Part shown: positions 1-8,357 of the stretch, piece by piece
Numbering within the stretch: the first letter of the stretch is position 1
Layout: each line of letters opens with the position of its first letter
Origin: Streptomyces termitum
Lineage (GTDB): Bacteria > Actinomycetota > Actinomycetes > Streptomycetales > Streptomycetaceae
Reading direction: 5' to 3'
Length of the DNA stretch: 64,000 bases
Assembly (NCBI RefSeq): GCF_014650175.1
Contig: NZ_BMUL01000025.1
Span: forward strand, 1 to 64,000
Notes under the pieces: generated by a model
What the model saw: only the letters and a program-made list of their open reading frames with translations
Told to the model about the DNA's origin: nothing
The model's database searches: none
Made by a program: the position numbers and the translations under genes

Positions 1-85
1 GCGCGGGATGCACAGCGACAGCGCGATCACCCTCATAGGCTCGCTCGCGTTCGAACGACTTCGTACACCACATGGGGGAATCGAC

Positions 86-442
86 ATGAAGAAGCGACTT
101 GCCCAGATCGTCACGACCGCGACCGCGGTGGCCGCGCTCGGGCTGGTCACCGCCGGCACGGCGAGCGCCGCGACGTCCTCGTGCTCCACCTCGGGTGGGA
201 CGCTCTGCACCAGTTCCAGCATCCCGGCCAACAGCGGCCACCAGGTCTGCTTCGGGGGCAAGCACAACGCCATCGCCCAGTGGGGACGCGCCGAACTCTG
301 GGACGCGGACACCGGCGTGATGGTCGGCTCCATCGCCACCAACGGCTTCCGCTGGCAGCAGACCTGCACCGGAGGACTGTACGGACAGCACTACTACCTG
401 CGGGGCACGGGCGGCTACTTCTACGGCGAGGTCTGGAACTGA
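86..442 (+). CDS. Small secreted protein with Sec signal peptide
   Basis: The 118-residue product begins with a signal peptide: MKKR charged start, a hydrophobic stretch to about residue 25, and a likely Ala-X-Ala cleavage site in 'TASAATSS'. The mature part is about 90 residues, rich in Gly, Ser and aromatic residues, with four Cys (two near its start, one mid-protein, one near residue 90) that could form disulfides outside the cell. ATG at 86 is preferred over an upstream in-frame ATG at 8 because only the former gives a signal peptide and has a GGGGGAA ribosome site. The family is not recognised; small secreted proteins of this type are common in Streptomyces. Confidence 0.75.
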   Translation: MKKRLAQIVTTATAVAALGLVTAGTASAATSSCSTSGGTLCTSSSIPANSGHQVCFGGKHNAIAQWGRAELWDADTGVMVGSIATNGFRWQQTCTGGLYGQHYYLRGTGGYFYGEVWN

Positions 443-489
443 CCCGACACCCCCCGCCCACCGGAGCCCGGAGCAGCTTGACACAGGCC

Positions 490-518
490 GCCCCCGCCGG
501 TCCCGAACCGGCGGGGGC
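490..518. terminator. GC-rich hairpin, likely terminator
   Basis: A perfect 12-bp stem (490-501 with 507-518) closes a 5-base loop. It lies 48 bases after the secreted-protein stop codon. There is no clear T-run, as is usual for actinomycete terminators; it could act in both directions. Confidence 0.6.
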
Positions 519-579
519 ACCGCCCGTTCAAGCCGCCGACTCAGGCGTCCCGACGGCCGGTTCCCGGCGCAGGGCTCCG

Positions 580-1105
580 CCGTACGCGGCGCGCGGTACC
601 CGCTGGAACCCATCCCGTACGCCTCACGGAACCACCGGCCGAAGACCGCCGGGCCACTGAATCCCCACCGCGCCGCGATGATCCGCACCTGGCCGGCGCC
701 AGAGCCCTCGCCACCGAGTGCGGTACGACACCGCTCCAGCCGCCGCCACCTGATCCAGCCGCGGACGCCCTCGCCCTGAAAGACCTGGTGGAGGCCGCGC
801 AAGGAGCCGTTGCGGCAGGCGGCCACGGCCGACGGGGCCGGCCCCGGATCGCCGAGGTCGCGCTCGGCGAAAGCGCGGGCCCGCCACAGCAGCAGGTTCC
901 GCACCGGCTCCGCCCATTCCAGACCGGAGAGAAGGTCGCGGACCATGTCCGCGTGCCGGCTTCCGCCGTGCGCCCACACCAGCCATCTGCCGGCGCGCGG
1001 CCGCTCGGGCCTCAGGACGAGCCCCGGGACGGGGCGGCCAGGTGCGGGGACACGTACCCGCTTCCAGCTGGCCGGAGACGACTGAAGCCGGGTATGCGGA
1101 GCCAT
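580..1105 (-). pseudogene. AraC-family regulator, decayed remnant
   Basis: Reading leftward from ATG at 1105 (GAAAGGA ribosome site 7 bases upstream), the frame encodes an AraC-type DNA-binding region: 'SLRGLHQVFQGEGVRGWIR' matches the first helix-turn-helix and 'IIAARWGFSGPAVFGRWFRE' the second. The N-terminal part before it is only about 95 residues, shorter than the usual sensor domain. After the second helix-turn-helix the frame does not stop: it stays open through the terminator and codon-for-codon antisense to the secreted-protein gene to the window edge. Loss of the native stop and the short N-terminus suggest a degraded gene. The end given is where similarity fades. Confidence 0.5.
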
Positions 1106-1171
1106 CGGACGTTCCTTTCGTGAGGGCGTCGTATGCGGACCGCGGCCCCCGGCGGCCGTATGACCGGTTCG

Positions 1172-1333
1172 TCACGAGGTGGAGCTGCCCGAGGGCGCGG
1201 CCGTCCCGGGTGTCCTGGTGCGGAGGTAGAGGGCGGTGGTGAGGGTGCCGGTGAGGACGATGGCGGCGTTGACGATGACGGCGGTGGTGATGCCGTGGCG
1301 GATGTCGAGGGCGGTGGCGGCGATGGCGCTCAT
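1172..1333 (-). pseudogene. Short membrane-protein fragment
   Basis: This 53-codon minus-strand frame has one hydrophobic segment ('AVIVNAAIVLTGTLTTALYL') followed by a short polar tail, resembling the last helix of an exporter. A stop lies nine codons upstream in frame, and there is no clear ribosome site. It may be the 3' remnant of a transporter whose operator survives just upstream, or a small membrane protein. Weak call. Confidence 0.3.
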
Positions 1334-1352
1334 GACGGGTGTCGGTTACCTG

Positions 1353-1509
1353 TGTAGTTGCAACATGACTATCTCCTTGAGCTGGGTTGTTGCACTTCTA
1401 ATGGTGGGAATTTCTAGGTGGCCTGACCTGCATGGCTACATCCTGCTTCGATCGGATCATGCCTCTGAACTGTGATGCGGCAGTTTGAATTCGAGATGTT
1501 GCAACTACA
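1353..1509. promoter_or_regulatory. Inverted pair of 14-bp operator-like sites
   Basis: ATGTTGCAACTACA occurs at 1496-1509 and its exact reverse complement at 1353-1366, each centred on the palindrome GTTGCAAC. The 129 bases between are AT-richer than their surroundings and carry no convincing gene. Such cores are typical of MarR- or TetR-type operators in divergent promoters (inference). The rest of 1334-1713 shows no coding region. Confidence 0.5.
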
Positions 1510-1713
1510 GAGGTAAATCCTTTGAGGAGGGACGCTGGCGGGGACGCGAAAGATGTCGGGGGCGTGTCAATGAGTGACGCCGAGGCCGTGCCCGGCAGGC
1601 GGGGACCGCCGGCGCAGGTAGGCGCCTGAAAGCCACTCCAGCCCGGCTGCACAGCGACACCTTGCGCCCGGGCGACGAAGGATTGTCAGTGCCCACGGAT
1701 AGCCTTCGCCGCT

Positions 1714-2454
1714 ATGACCACGACGCGTCGTCCCGCCTCCGAACTGCCTGCCGACCCCGCGCACCTTCGACTGTCCTACAGTCACCAGCACCCTGCCGAG
1801 CCCTACGACTTCGAGGACACCCTCGAGGCGTGGCACGTGTCGATCCGCGCCTACCACTTCGAGGAAGACGAGTGTGAAGGCGGCTGTACCGAAGCGTGTC
1901 AGGACCGGATCGACAACGGCAGCAGCATCGGCCACCTTCAGCTGTGGCGGCTGAGGGACTACACCGGCGACAACCGGTGGGAGGCGGCCGACGCGGAGTC
2001 CGGTGACCTGGAGTCCATCGCCGCCACTGTCTTCGACGCCCGAACCAACGAGTACTCGCAGGACTTCGAGGAGTTCATCGAGTGCCCGGTCGGCGATCTG
2101 CTCATCCTGGACCGGGTGTTCCTGGACAAGGAGTGGCGCGGCTTCGGACTGGGACCGGTCTTTGCCGCGGAGGCGATCCGGCGCCTGGCCGGCGGCTGCT
2201 GCGCGGTGGCAGCCCAACCCGGGCTGGGAGAGCTGCCGGACGGCGCTCACAAGGTCCCCCGCACCTACCGCGAGCAAGCCACGAAGAAGATCGCCGCCTT
2301 GTGGCGGAGTATCGGCTTCCGCGACTTCACCGACGATGTCCAGCTCCTCGACCCCGCACTGCGCGAACCGTCAGACCAACTGCGCAACGCCCGACAGCAC
2401 CTCGCTTCCCTCTCCCACGCCTACCAGGGCCAGACCCTCCGCAGGCGTGCGTAG
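1714..2454 (+). CDS. GNAT-like acetyltransferase family protein, function unknown
   Basis: The 246-residue protein has an acidic N-terminal half with a Cys cluster ('CEGGCTEACQD', about residues 54-64). A stretch near residues 125-155 ('LDKEWRGFGLGPVFAAEAI') resembles motif A of GNAT N-acetyltransferases, the acetyl-CoA pyrophosphate loop (R-G-x-G-L/x-G). The C-terminus is helical. ATG at 1714 lacks a clear ribosome site. No operon partner is evident; the CBASS locus begins 268 bases downstream. Substrate unknown. Confidence 0.6.
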   Translation: MTTTRRPASELPADPAHLRLSYSHQHPAEPYDFEDTLEAWHVSIRAYHFEEDECEGGCTEACQDRIDNGSSIGHLQLWRLRDYTGDNRWEAADAESGDLESIAATVFDARTNEYSQDFEEFIECPVGDLLILDRVFLDKEWRGFGLGPVFAAEAIRRLAGGCCAVAAQPGLGELPDGAHKVPRTYREQATKKIAALWRSIGFRDFTDDVQLLDPALREPSDQLRNARQHLASLSHAYQGQTLRRRA

Positions 2455-2721
2455 GCGAACCAGAGCTGAACAGCTTCCCCCGGGGGGCATCGACTCGGCC
2501 GGCCGTGCACGCCGCGAAGCCGCCACTGAGGCGCGAAATGCATGGTCCATGTCAATCCATTGAGTTGCGCGGTTCCGGTCACGCCTGCTGCTGAGGGCGG
2601 CCTTGCCTGACTGTCAGAGCGCGGTGCCATACTCGCCCCTTCCGGGAGAACTCCGCCATGTGGAGGACCTGCCGGGGTTCTCTGACTCTGCCGGCCTGAT
2701 GCTTGTGGGGGATTGCGCTCT

Positions 2722-4191
2722 ATGTCTGACTTTCCGGCCCCGAGTTCGACGGGGGTTCGTATTGCTGGTGACCGTTATCAGTGGCTGGTTGCGTGGCAGG
2801 GATGTGTCACGGCTGTGCGGGACTTCGAGCTGCGCGTCCCGAACCCGGTGGTGGCGGTCGGCGTCGAGGTGGGCGGCGTGGGAAACGTGGATGACGTCGT
2901 CCTGTGGCGGCAGGCGCCGCCTCACACATACATGCAGGTCAAATACGCCGTAGACAGTTCCACCCCGGTCAACGAGGACTATCTACTCAGCCCCAGTGAC
3001 CAGGGCGGCCCGTCGATCCTGCACAAGCTGGCGAAGGCTTGGCGACAGCTCGCCAAGGACAGTACGCCGGTGGATCTCGCGTTGCTGAGCAACCGGTTCC
3101 CGGACGCGGGCGATCCGCTGGTCTCACTTCGGGATTCCCGCACTCAACTGCTCCTGCCCAAGGCGGCGCAACAGGGGCCCAGATCGAAGCGGGGGCAGGC
3201 ACGCGGGCGCTGGGCCCACGGCGCCGGGCTGACCGAGGAGGAGCTGCTGGAGCTGTTGAAGGTGCTGCGCTTCGACCTGGCGCGAGACGTGGGGCACCTG
3301 CACGAGCACTTGCAGATGTTGATGTTCGCTGCAGGACTGCGGTTCGACGAGGAGTCGATGCACGCCGGCGCCGACTGGGTGGCGCGCCAGGTTGCCGCAG
3401 GGCAGCGTCGGTTGTCGCTGGCAGACATCAAAGAGGCGATCCGGGCTCTGCGTCTGGAAGCCGGCTCATCGCGTGCGGTGGTGTCCGTTGCCACTTTGAA
3501 GCCGGATCCGATGGCTGAGGACGCGGACTATGCGGTGGACTGGACGGACCGCTTCGAGGGAGCTTCGGCCTATCTGAAGCGGCGCCCGCTGTCCCCGGCG
3601 ACCTGGGCTCAACTGCAGACGGACATCGAATCCGCGCCGCACCGGATGCCGCCTGGCACGACCGCGGTTGCTGTCACCGGCAGCCTTCGTCTGGCACCTG
3701 CGTTCGTGGTCGGGGCAGCCTTCCGGATGGTGGCCGGTGTCGACCTGGCCGTGGTCCAGCGTGGGCAGCTGTGGTCATCCACGACGCAGTACGAGACGCC
3801 GCTTGCGCCGGCCGTCGACGAGCATGCCCTCGGACTCGGGCCCGATCTCGCCGTGGCGGTGGCGGTCGCCACCGACCCGACGCAGGATGTGCTGGATTTT
3901 CTTCGCGAACAGCAGGTGCCTGTGTCCCGGCTGCTGGTCTTGCGCCCGCCTGCGGGAGCGAAGGACAACTCCGTGCCGGATGCGGCTGCCGCCAACGCGC
4001 TGGCCGTCGGCATTCGGGACCTTCTGCGCCGTGAGTGTCGTGCCAACCCCGCGATCCACCTCTTCCAGGCCGGCCCGATGGGCCTGTCCTTGCTGCTCGG
4101 CAACCGGTGGAACCGACTGCGCCCCACCATCGTGTACGAGGACGTCAACGCACTTCAGGTGTATGAGAAGGCCTTCGCCATAGACGCGTGA
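2722..4191 (+). CDS. cap4: Nuclease-SAVED CBASS effector (Cap4-like)
   Basis: This 489-residue protein has a Cap4-type N-terminal nuclease domain: E49, D57/D58 ('GNVDDVVLW') and Q72-x-K74 ('YMQVKYAV') match the E-D-QxK active site of the PD-(D/E)XK fold. The C-terminal 160 residues are a SAVED domain, with the closing signature 'HLFQAGPMGLSLLLGNRW' and 'IVYEDVN'. Known Cap4 proteins bind cyclic tri- or dinucleotides through SAVED, oligomerise and degrade double-stranded DNA. ATG at 2722 has a TGGGGGA site 9 bases upstream. It is convergent with the next gene (14 bases between stops), which is also a SAVED protein. Expected cytoplasmic, abortive-infection effector. Confidence 0.85.
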   Translation: MSDFPAPSSTGVRIAGDRYQWLVAWQGCVTAVRDFELRVPNPVVAVGVEVGGVGNVDDVVLWRQAPPHTYMQVKYAVDSSTPVNEDYLLSPSDQGGPSILHKLAKAWRQLAKDSTPVDLALLSNRFPDAGDPLVSLRDSRTQLLLPKAAQQGPRSKRGQARGRWAHGAGLTEEELLELLKVLRFDLARDVGHLHEHLQMLMFAAGLRFDEESMHAGADWVARQVAAGQRRLSLADIKEAIRALRLEAGSSRAVVSVATLKPDPMAEDADYAVDWTDRFEGASAYLKRRPLSPATWAQLQTDIESAPHRMPPGTTAVAVTGSLRLAPAFVVGAAFRMVAGVDLAVVQRGQLWSSTTQYETPLAPAVDEHALGLGPDLAVAVAVATDPTQDVLDFLREQQVPVSRLLVLRPPAGAKDNSVPDAAAANALAVGIRDLLRRECRANPAIHLFQAGPMGLSLLLGNRWNRLRPTIVYEDVNALQVYEKAFAIDA

Positions 4192-4205
4192 GGAGCCGCG
4201 CATCC

Positions 4206-5360
4206 TCACGGTGAATCCGCTGGGGGAGGTGGTGCTGCGCCCTGTGCAAGCTGCAGATCGTGGTGGACCAGCGTGATGCGGTCGCGGGCCGTAAGCCAGC
4301 CCAGTGCGACCGCGATCGGGAGCGGGCCATGGAAGAACAACAACCCCTCCACTGCCGCGTTGCCGCCGAGGCGCTGGGCCCATTCCTGCCGCGCGGCAAG
4401 CCAGCACTCCCAGACGTAGGTGGTCACCGCGGCGTGGAGAGCCGAATCGTCGGGCAAGTAAGGGGTTCCGATGTCGCTGACGACGTAGGCGCCGCACGGA
4501 CCGTTTACACCGCTTGTGTCCGTGCCTGGCAGCTGATAGCCGGTGTGGTGTCCCGACCCGTAGGTGGTCTGTCCGGTTGCCGCTATGTGAAGGGCGTCGT
4601 CGACCATGGAGCCGGCTGATGCCAGGCGTACGATCACCGCGATGTGATGGCGTCGCTGTCCTGCTTCGGCGGGTAGCTCCACGAGCCGCGGACGGCCTGT
4701 CCCGGCAGCGTCCAGGTGCCGGCTGACCTGATTGCGCTGATGGGCATCGAGCGGGGTACGAAGCGAGCTGCTCAGGCCGACTCCAGGAACCAGCGAACGA
4801 CCAGCCTGCTGCGACAGATGCATGACGTTCAGCGACAACTGGGGATCGTCGGCCAGACGACGCCCCAGACGGAATCCGTCCCGTAGATGCGCAAGTACAT
4901 ACAGCACCACTTCGGGCTCGGTCCGGTTTCCTGAGCGCAACTCCTCAACCTGCGCATCGATCAGCCGGGCGACGAAGTCGACAACGTCCGAGTCGCCCTG
5001 CGTGGACCCTTCACCTGGCCACAGGGCTGCTCGGTCGACGACCAGCGTCACGTTGTGTGCACCGCGAGAAGCGTTCTTGAGTGCTACGACCCGCGAACCC
5101 TGCGTACGGCTTGCCGGGTAGAGACTGACCACCACGCCGAGCCCGCGCGGGCGCTGCAGAACCCACCCCACCAGCACCAGGGCGAGAGCGCCGGCGAAGA
5201 CTACGCCGAACACCCACAGGCGCGTGGTCCACTGTTCCAGGATGCTCGGCACGACGCCGAGCGCAACGGCTGTGAAGGCCGCCATCAGTACGGTGCCGCA
5301 GCCTTCCCGGGAGAACAGCAGTTTTCTCAGCTGTCGATGCCATCTCACACACGCCCCCAC
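4206..5360 (-). CDS. Two-transmembrane SAVED protein, predicted CBASS membrane effector
   Basis: The 384-residue product has two adjacent transmembrane helices near the N-terminus (about residues 21-41 and 48-68). A long soluble region follows and ends in the SAVED signature 'LLFFHGPLPIAVALGWLT' and 'ITLVHHDLQ'. Transmembrane-SAVED proteins (Cap14-type) are CBASS effectors thought to breach the inner membrane on binding the cyclic nucleotide. GTG at 5360 and an in-frame GTG at 5348 are both possible starts; the latter has a better-placed GGGGG. It diverges from the CD-NTase operon across 529 bases, so it may share a control region with it. Confidence 0.8.
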   Translation of the reverse strand: MGACVRWHRQLRKLLFSREGCGTVLMAAFTAVALGVVPSILEQWTTRLWVFGVVFAGALALVLVGWVLQRPRGLGVVVSLYPASRTQGSRVVALKNASRGAHNVTLVVDRAALWPGEGSTQGDSDVVDFVARLIDAQVEELRSGNRTEPEVVLYVLAHLRDGFRLGRRLADDPQLSLNVMHLSQQAGRSLVPGVGLSSSLRTPLDAHQRNQVSRHLDAAGTGRPRLVELPAEAGQRRHHIAVIVRLASAGSMVDDALHIAATGQTTYGSGHHTGYQLPGTDTSGVNGPCGAYVVSDIGTPYLPDDSALHAAVTTYVWECWLAARQEWAQRLGGNAAVEGLLFFHGPLPIAVALGWLTARDRITLVHHDLQLAQGAAPPPPADSP

Positions 5361-5889
5361 TCTCTCTGGCCACCGTTACGTACCGCAGTGTGCTGCTGCG
5401 CGCCCCGGATTCCAAAGGCGGAGTACAGATCTTCCAGCTGCCCGCGGCGCTCCTGGCCTCCTGCCGGCCGACGCTGGGCGCCGGGGCTCGTTCGCGGAGC
5501 TTCCCAGCAGGAGACAGTCGACCGGCGAATACGCCTCCCACCTGCACGGATCCGTGGGCCCGACACGGAGAGAAGCCCCCCTGCGTGATCGTTTAGTTCC
5601 GGTGCAGCGGGTTTGTCAGTGGTGAGTCGTAATGTGGTGAAGGAGCAGCCACACAGATGCCGGTTCGCGGTCACCAGCTTCCAACCCGGGGGCTGAACAC
5701 CGCAGGGTGCACCCTGGCTGAACGACTCGCCGAGGAGGCACGTGGCATGGGACCGACAAGCTGCTCGACGCAGCCCCAACGGCTTTTCCTCCACCAGGCT
5801 GCTGCCTCCATCTGACCAGCCTGACCCTGTCACCGGTGAGCCAGACTCACCGCTGTCCGACGCATTGACAACGAGGATCGGAGGGCCTG
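5361..5889. other. Divergent intergenic region of the CBASS locus
   Basis: No convincing gene was found in these 529 bases. The stretch separates the leftward TM-SAVED gene from the rightward CD-NTase operon and must hold their promoters. A perfect palindrome lies at 5703-5716. Confidence 0.6.
5703..5716. promoter_or_regulatory. 14-bp perfect palindrome, candidate operator
   Basis: CAGGGTGCACCCTG is a perfect palindrome 174 bases before the CD-NTase start, inside the divergent control region. No regulator gene sits in the locus, so its binder is unknown. Confidence 0.35.
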
Positions 5890-6894
5890 ATGGCTCACCT
5901 CAAGCAGCAGTTCAAGACGGCGCTGAGCTCCATCGAGCCCGGCGCCGACAAAGACAACGCGCCGGAGGCTCATCACCTCGTCAGCGATGCTCTCAAGGCC
6001 GACCCGAAGCTCGCCGAGTACGGCGTCAGCCCGGTACTGATCGGCTCCTACAAGCGCAACGTGTCGATCCGCAGGATCAAGGACGTCGACGTATTCGTGC
6101 GCCTCGCCGATGTCCCCCGGGACGTGACCTCGCAGGACATCCTCGACAGGTTCTTCAAGGTCCTGCACGCGGAGTTCCGCACCGACGCCGACGGGCGCCG
6201 ACGTACCAAGCGTCAGGACCGCAGCCTGCAGGTCTCCTTCCCGGACTACGACCTCTACGTCGACGCGGTGCCGGCCCGGCCCTACGGCGACGGTACGTGG
6301 GAGATCCCGCAGAAAGGCGAGGACAACAAGTGGGTGCGCACGAACCCCGACGGGCTGACGGAACTGTCCAGCGCGATGAACGCGGACCACGAGGAGTACT
6401 ACGTACCGACCGTCAAGCTGCTCCGCCAGACCCGTCGTGCCCTGCTCGGTAAGAAGAAGCTCGGCGGATTCTTCATCGAGATGGCGGCCTACCAGGCATT
6501 CGCCTCGGGCCTGGTCTCGGGCGACGACCAGGCGGAGTACTACGTCTCCGCTCTGCGGGAGGTCAGCAAGATCGTCGACAACTTCGTGACCTACGGCATT
6601 GCGGTGACAGATCCGACACTGCCGGGACACACCATCAGCATCCGAGCAACCGACGACGAACTGAACACCGCGCGTGAGCGTTTCGCCGACGCTGCAGCGT
6701 CGGCGGAAGCAGCGCTAGCGGAGGAGGACGAGGGGCAGGCTGCACTGGCGTTCCGGAAACTGCTGGGAACGAACGGCGATGGAGACACGGTGTTCCCGAT
6801 GCCGAACGGCTTCAACGACGACGGCAGCAAGAAGGCATCGGCCATCTCGCCCGGCGCTCGCGCCGTTCCTGCCGGCAGGGCGACCTTCGGGTGA
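5890..6894 (+). CDS. CD-NTase (cGAS/DncV-like nucleotidyltransferase), CBASS signal synthase
   Basis: The 334-residue enzyme would make the cyclic oligonucleotide signal. The nucleotidyltransferase signature is complete: G52-S53 ('VLIGSYKRNVSIRR') followed by the metal ligands D65 and D67 ('KDVDVFV'), with the third Asp at D125 ('LYVDAVPA'). A helical C-terminal domain follows. The last residues are '...VPAGRATFG', a free C-terminal Gly suited to conjugation by Cap2. ATG at 5890 has GGAGGG 5 bases upstream. The stop overlaps the Cap2 GTG by four bases, implying coupled translation. The SAVED partners suggest a cyclic tri- or dinucleotide product; which one cannot be read from sequence. Confidence 0.9.
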   Translation: MAHLKQQFKTALSSIEPGADKDNAPEAHHLVSDALKADPKLAEYGVSPVLIGSYKRNVSIRRIKDVDVFVRLADVPRDVTSQDILDRFFKVLHAEFRTDADGRRRTKRQDRSLQVSFPDYDLYVDAVPARPYGDGTWEIPQKGEDNKWVRTNPDGLTELSSAMNADHEEYYVPTVKLLRQTRRALLGKKKLGGFFIEMAAYQAFASGLVSGDDQAEYYVSALREVSKIVDNFVTYGIAVTDPTLPGHTISIRATDDELNTARERFADAAASAEAALAEEDEGQAALAFRKLLGTNGDGDTVFPMPNGFNDDGSKKASAISPGARAVPAGRATFG

Positions 6895-8357
6895 CCCCTG
6901 ACGACTTCGACGAGAACGTCGCCTACGCCCGGCAGCACTTTGAGGAAGGCTTGATCCGCGCCAGGTTCAAGGAGGTCGAAGCAGGATGGGAAGGACCTGT
7001 CCCGCGCGCGACAGGAACGACCCGTGTCCTGATCAACCTGCCGCCCCGCTTTCCGTTCGTGCCCCCGAGAGTAGAGCCGGTCGATCACGACGCGGTGCCC
7101 TGGTCCTGGCACCGCGAACCGGACGGCGGCCTGTGCCTGGTCGCCGAAGACGATCACGAAGGGCTGTGGTGGGCAGAGGCACCGGCGTTCCTCGCCCACG
7201 TCACAGCGTGGTTCGACCAGGCGGACAACGGCTGGAGGGGCGACCGACCCGACCTGGACCTCGACCGGTACTTCCAGCAATCCGCAGACCACCGTCTCTA
7301 CCTCTATGGCGACCTCCGCCCATACCTTGGCCACTTCGTCCGCTTCAGCCCCTCCAACAACAACACGATGCGAATCGGGCCCGGCACCAGTCCCAAGAAG
7401 CCCCGTACGCGCAACAAGCACCGCTTCGGATATGTAGCCGATCTGGGCGAGCTGGACGCACCGCCGCGGACCTGGGCGGACATCTCCGCCCGGCTCGCCT
7501 CGAGCGCGGACCTGGACCGCAAAATTCGCCGGCACTCGATCACCGCCGTCGTGCTGCTCTACCGGCGCGGCACCCACGAGGGCGTGATCCTTCTGGACGT
7601 AGCACCCACGAAGGAAGCAGGCACAGCGGTCACACGACTGCGTTCGGCCGCAGACACCGAAATAGCGCGGACCATCCGCGCAGGCGTCCTTGCTCCCGAA
7701 CTGCGTGAATCCAAGGTCGCGATCGTCGGCACCGGCGCCCTGGGATCCTTCATCGCCGACACGCTGGCACGCTCCGGCGTGCGTCACCTCACTCTCATCG
7801 ACGGCGATGTCGTCATGCCTGGAAACCTCGTCCGCCACCTTGTGGGACCAGAAACGGTCGGCCTGCTGAAAGCCGAAGCAGTCAAGCAACACCTCGTCAA
7901 GCACAACAGAACCCTGGCCAACAACATCACCACCATCAACCACGCACTCACATCAGCCGCTGACGTCTTCGACCACCTGCAAAGCCACGACCTCGTCGTG
8001 AACGCCACAGCCGATTTCGCCACCACTGCCCTCCTGCACCTGAGCGCCCAGACGCTAGGCATACACATCCTCTCTGCAGCACTCCAGAACGACGGTAGGA
8101 CCTACCGCATCGACGTCCTGCCGCCCCTCGGCAACGCAGCACCGCTCCCGCCTTCGGCAACCAGCACCGACACCGAGACACCCCCACTGCTCGAAGCAGG
8201 CTGCGGGAGCCCGATATCCCCCACACCACCCCACGCAGTGATCGAGGCAGCAGCCGCAACCGTCCGCCACGCCCTCGGCCTCCTCGTAAACCGCCCTCTC
8301 CACCCCGCAGGCGAGACGCACAACCTCCACCTCCCACCGGAAAAGAGCCACCAGTGA
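6891..8357 (+). CDS. cap2: Cap2, E2-E1 ubiquitin-transfer fusion of type II CBASS
   Basis: The 488-residue protein has an N-terminal E2-like domain with likely catalytic Cys82 ('PDGGLCLVAED'). A linker follows, then an E1 adenylation domain with the nucleotide loop G280-TGALG ('VAIVGTGALGSF'), D304 ('TLIDGD') and a candidate E1 Cys438 ('EAGCGSPISP'). In known systems Cap2 joins the C-terminus of the CD-NTase to target proteins and thereby primes signal synthesis. GTG at 6891 overlaps the CD-NTase stop, and the Cap2 stop overlaps the next GTG by four bases, so all three genes form one tightly coupled operon. Confidence 0.9.
   Translation: MTPDDFDENVAYARQHFEEGLIRARFKEVEAGWEGPVPRATGTTRVLINLPPRFPFVPPRVEPVDHDAVPWSWHREPDGGLCLVAEDDHEGLWWAEAPAFLAHVTAWFDQADNGWRGDRPDLDLDRYFQQSADHRLYLYGDLRPYLGHFVRFSPSNNNTMRIGPGTSPKKPRTRNKHRFGYVADLGELDAPPRTWADISARLASSADLDRKIRRHSITAVVLLYRRGTHEGVILLDVAPTKEAGTAVTRLRSAADTEIARTIRAGVLAPELRESKVAIVGTGALGSFIADTLARSGVRHLTLIDGDVVMPGNLVRHLVGPETVGLLKAEAVKQHLVKHNRTLANNITTINHALTSAADVFDHLQSHDLVVNATADFATTALLHLSAQTLGIHILSAALQNDGRTYRIDVLPPLGNAAPLPPSATSTDTETPPLLEAGCGSPISPTPPHAVIEAAAATVRHALGLLVNRPLHPAGETHNLHLPPEKSHQ

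Noticed and set aside
1567..2277. 236-codon minus-strand frame antisense to the acetyltransferase-like gene
   Set aside because: The plus-strand frame has a GNAT motif; this one is low-complexity.
5345..5833. 162-codon minus-strand frame upstream of the TM-SAVED gene
   Set aside because: No ribosome site and no protein-like pattern; it lies in the divergent promoter region.
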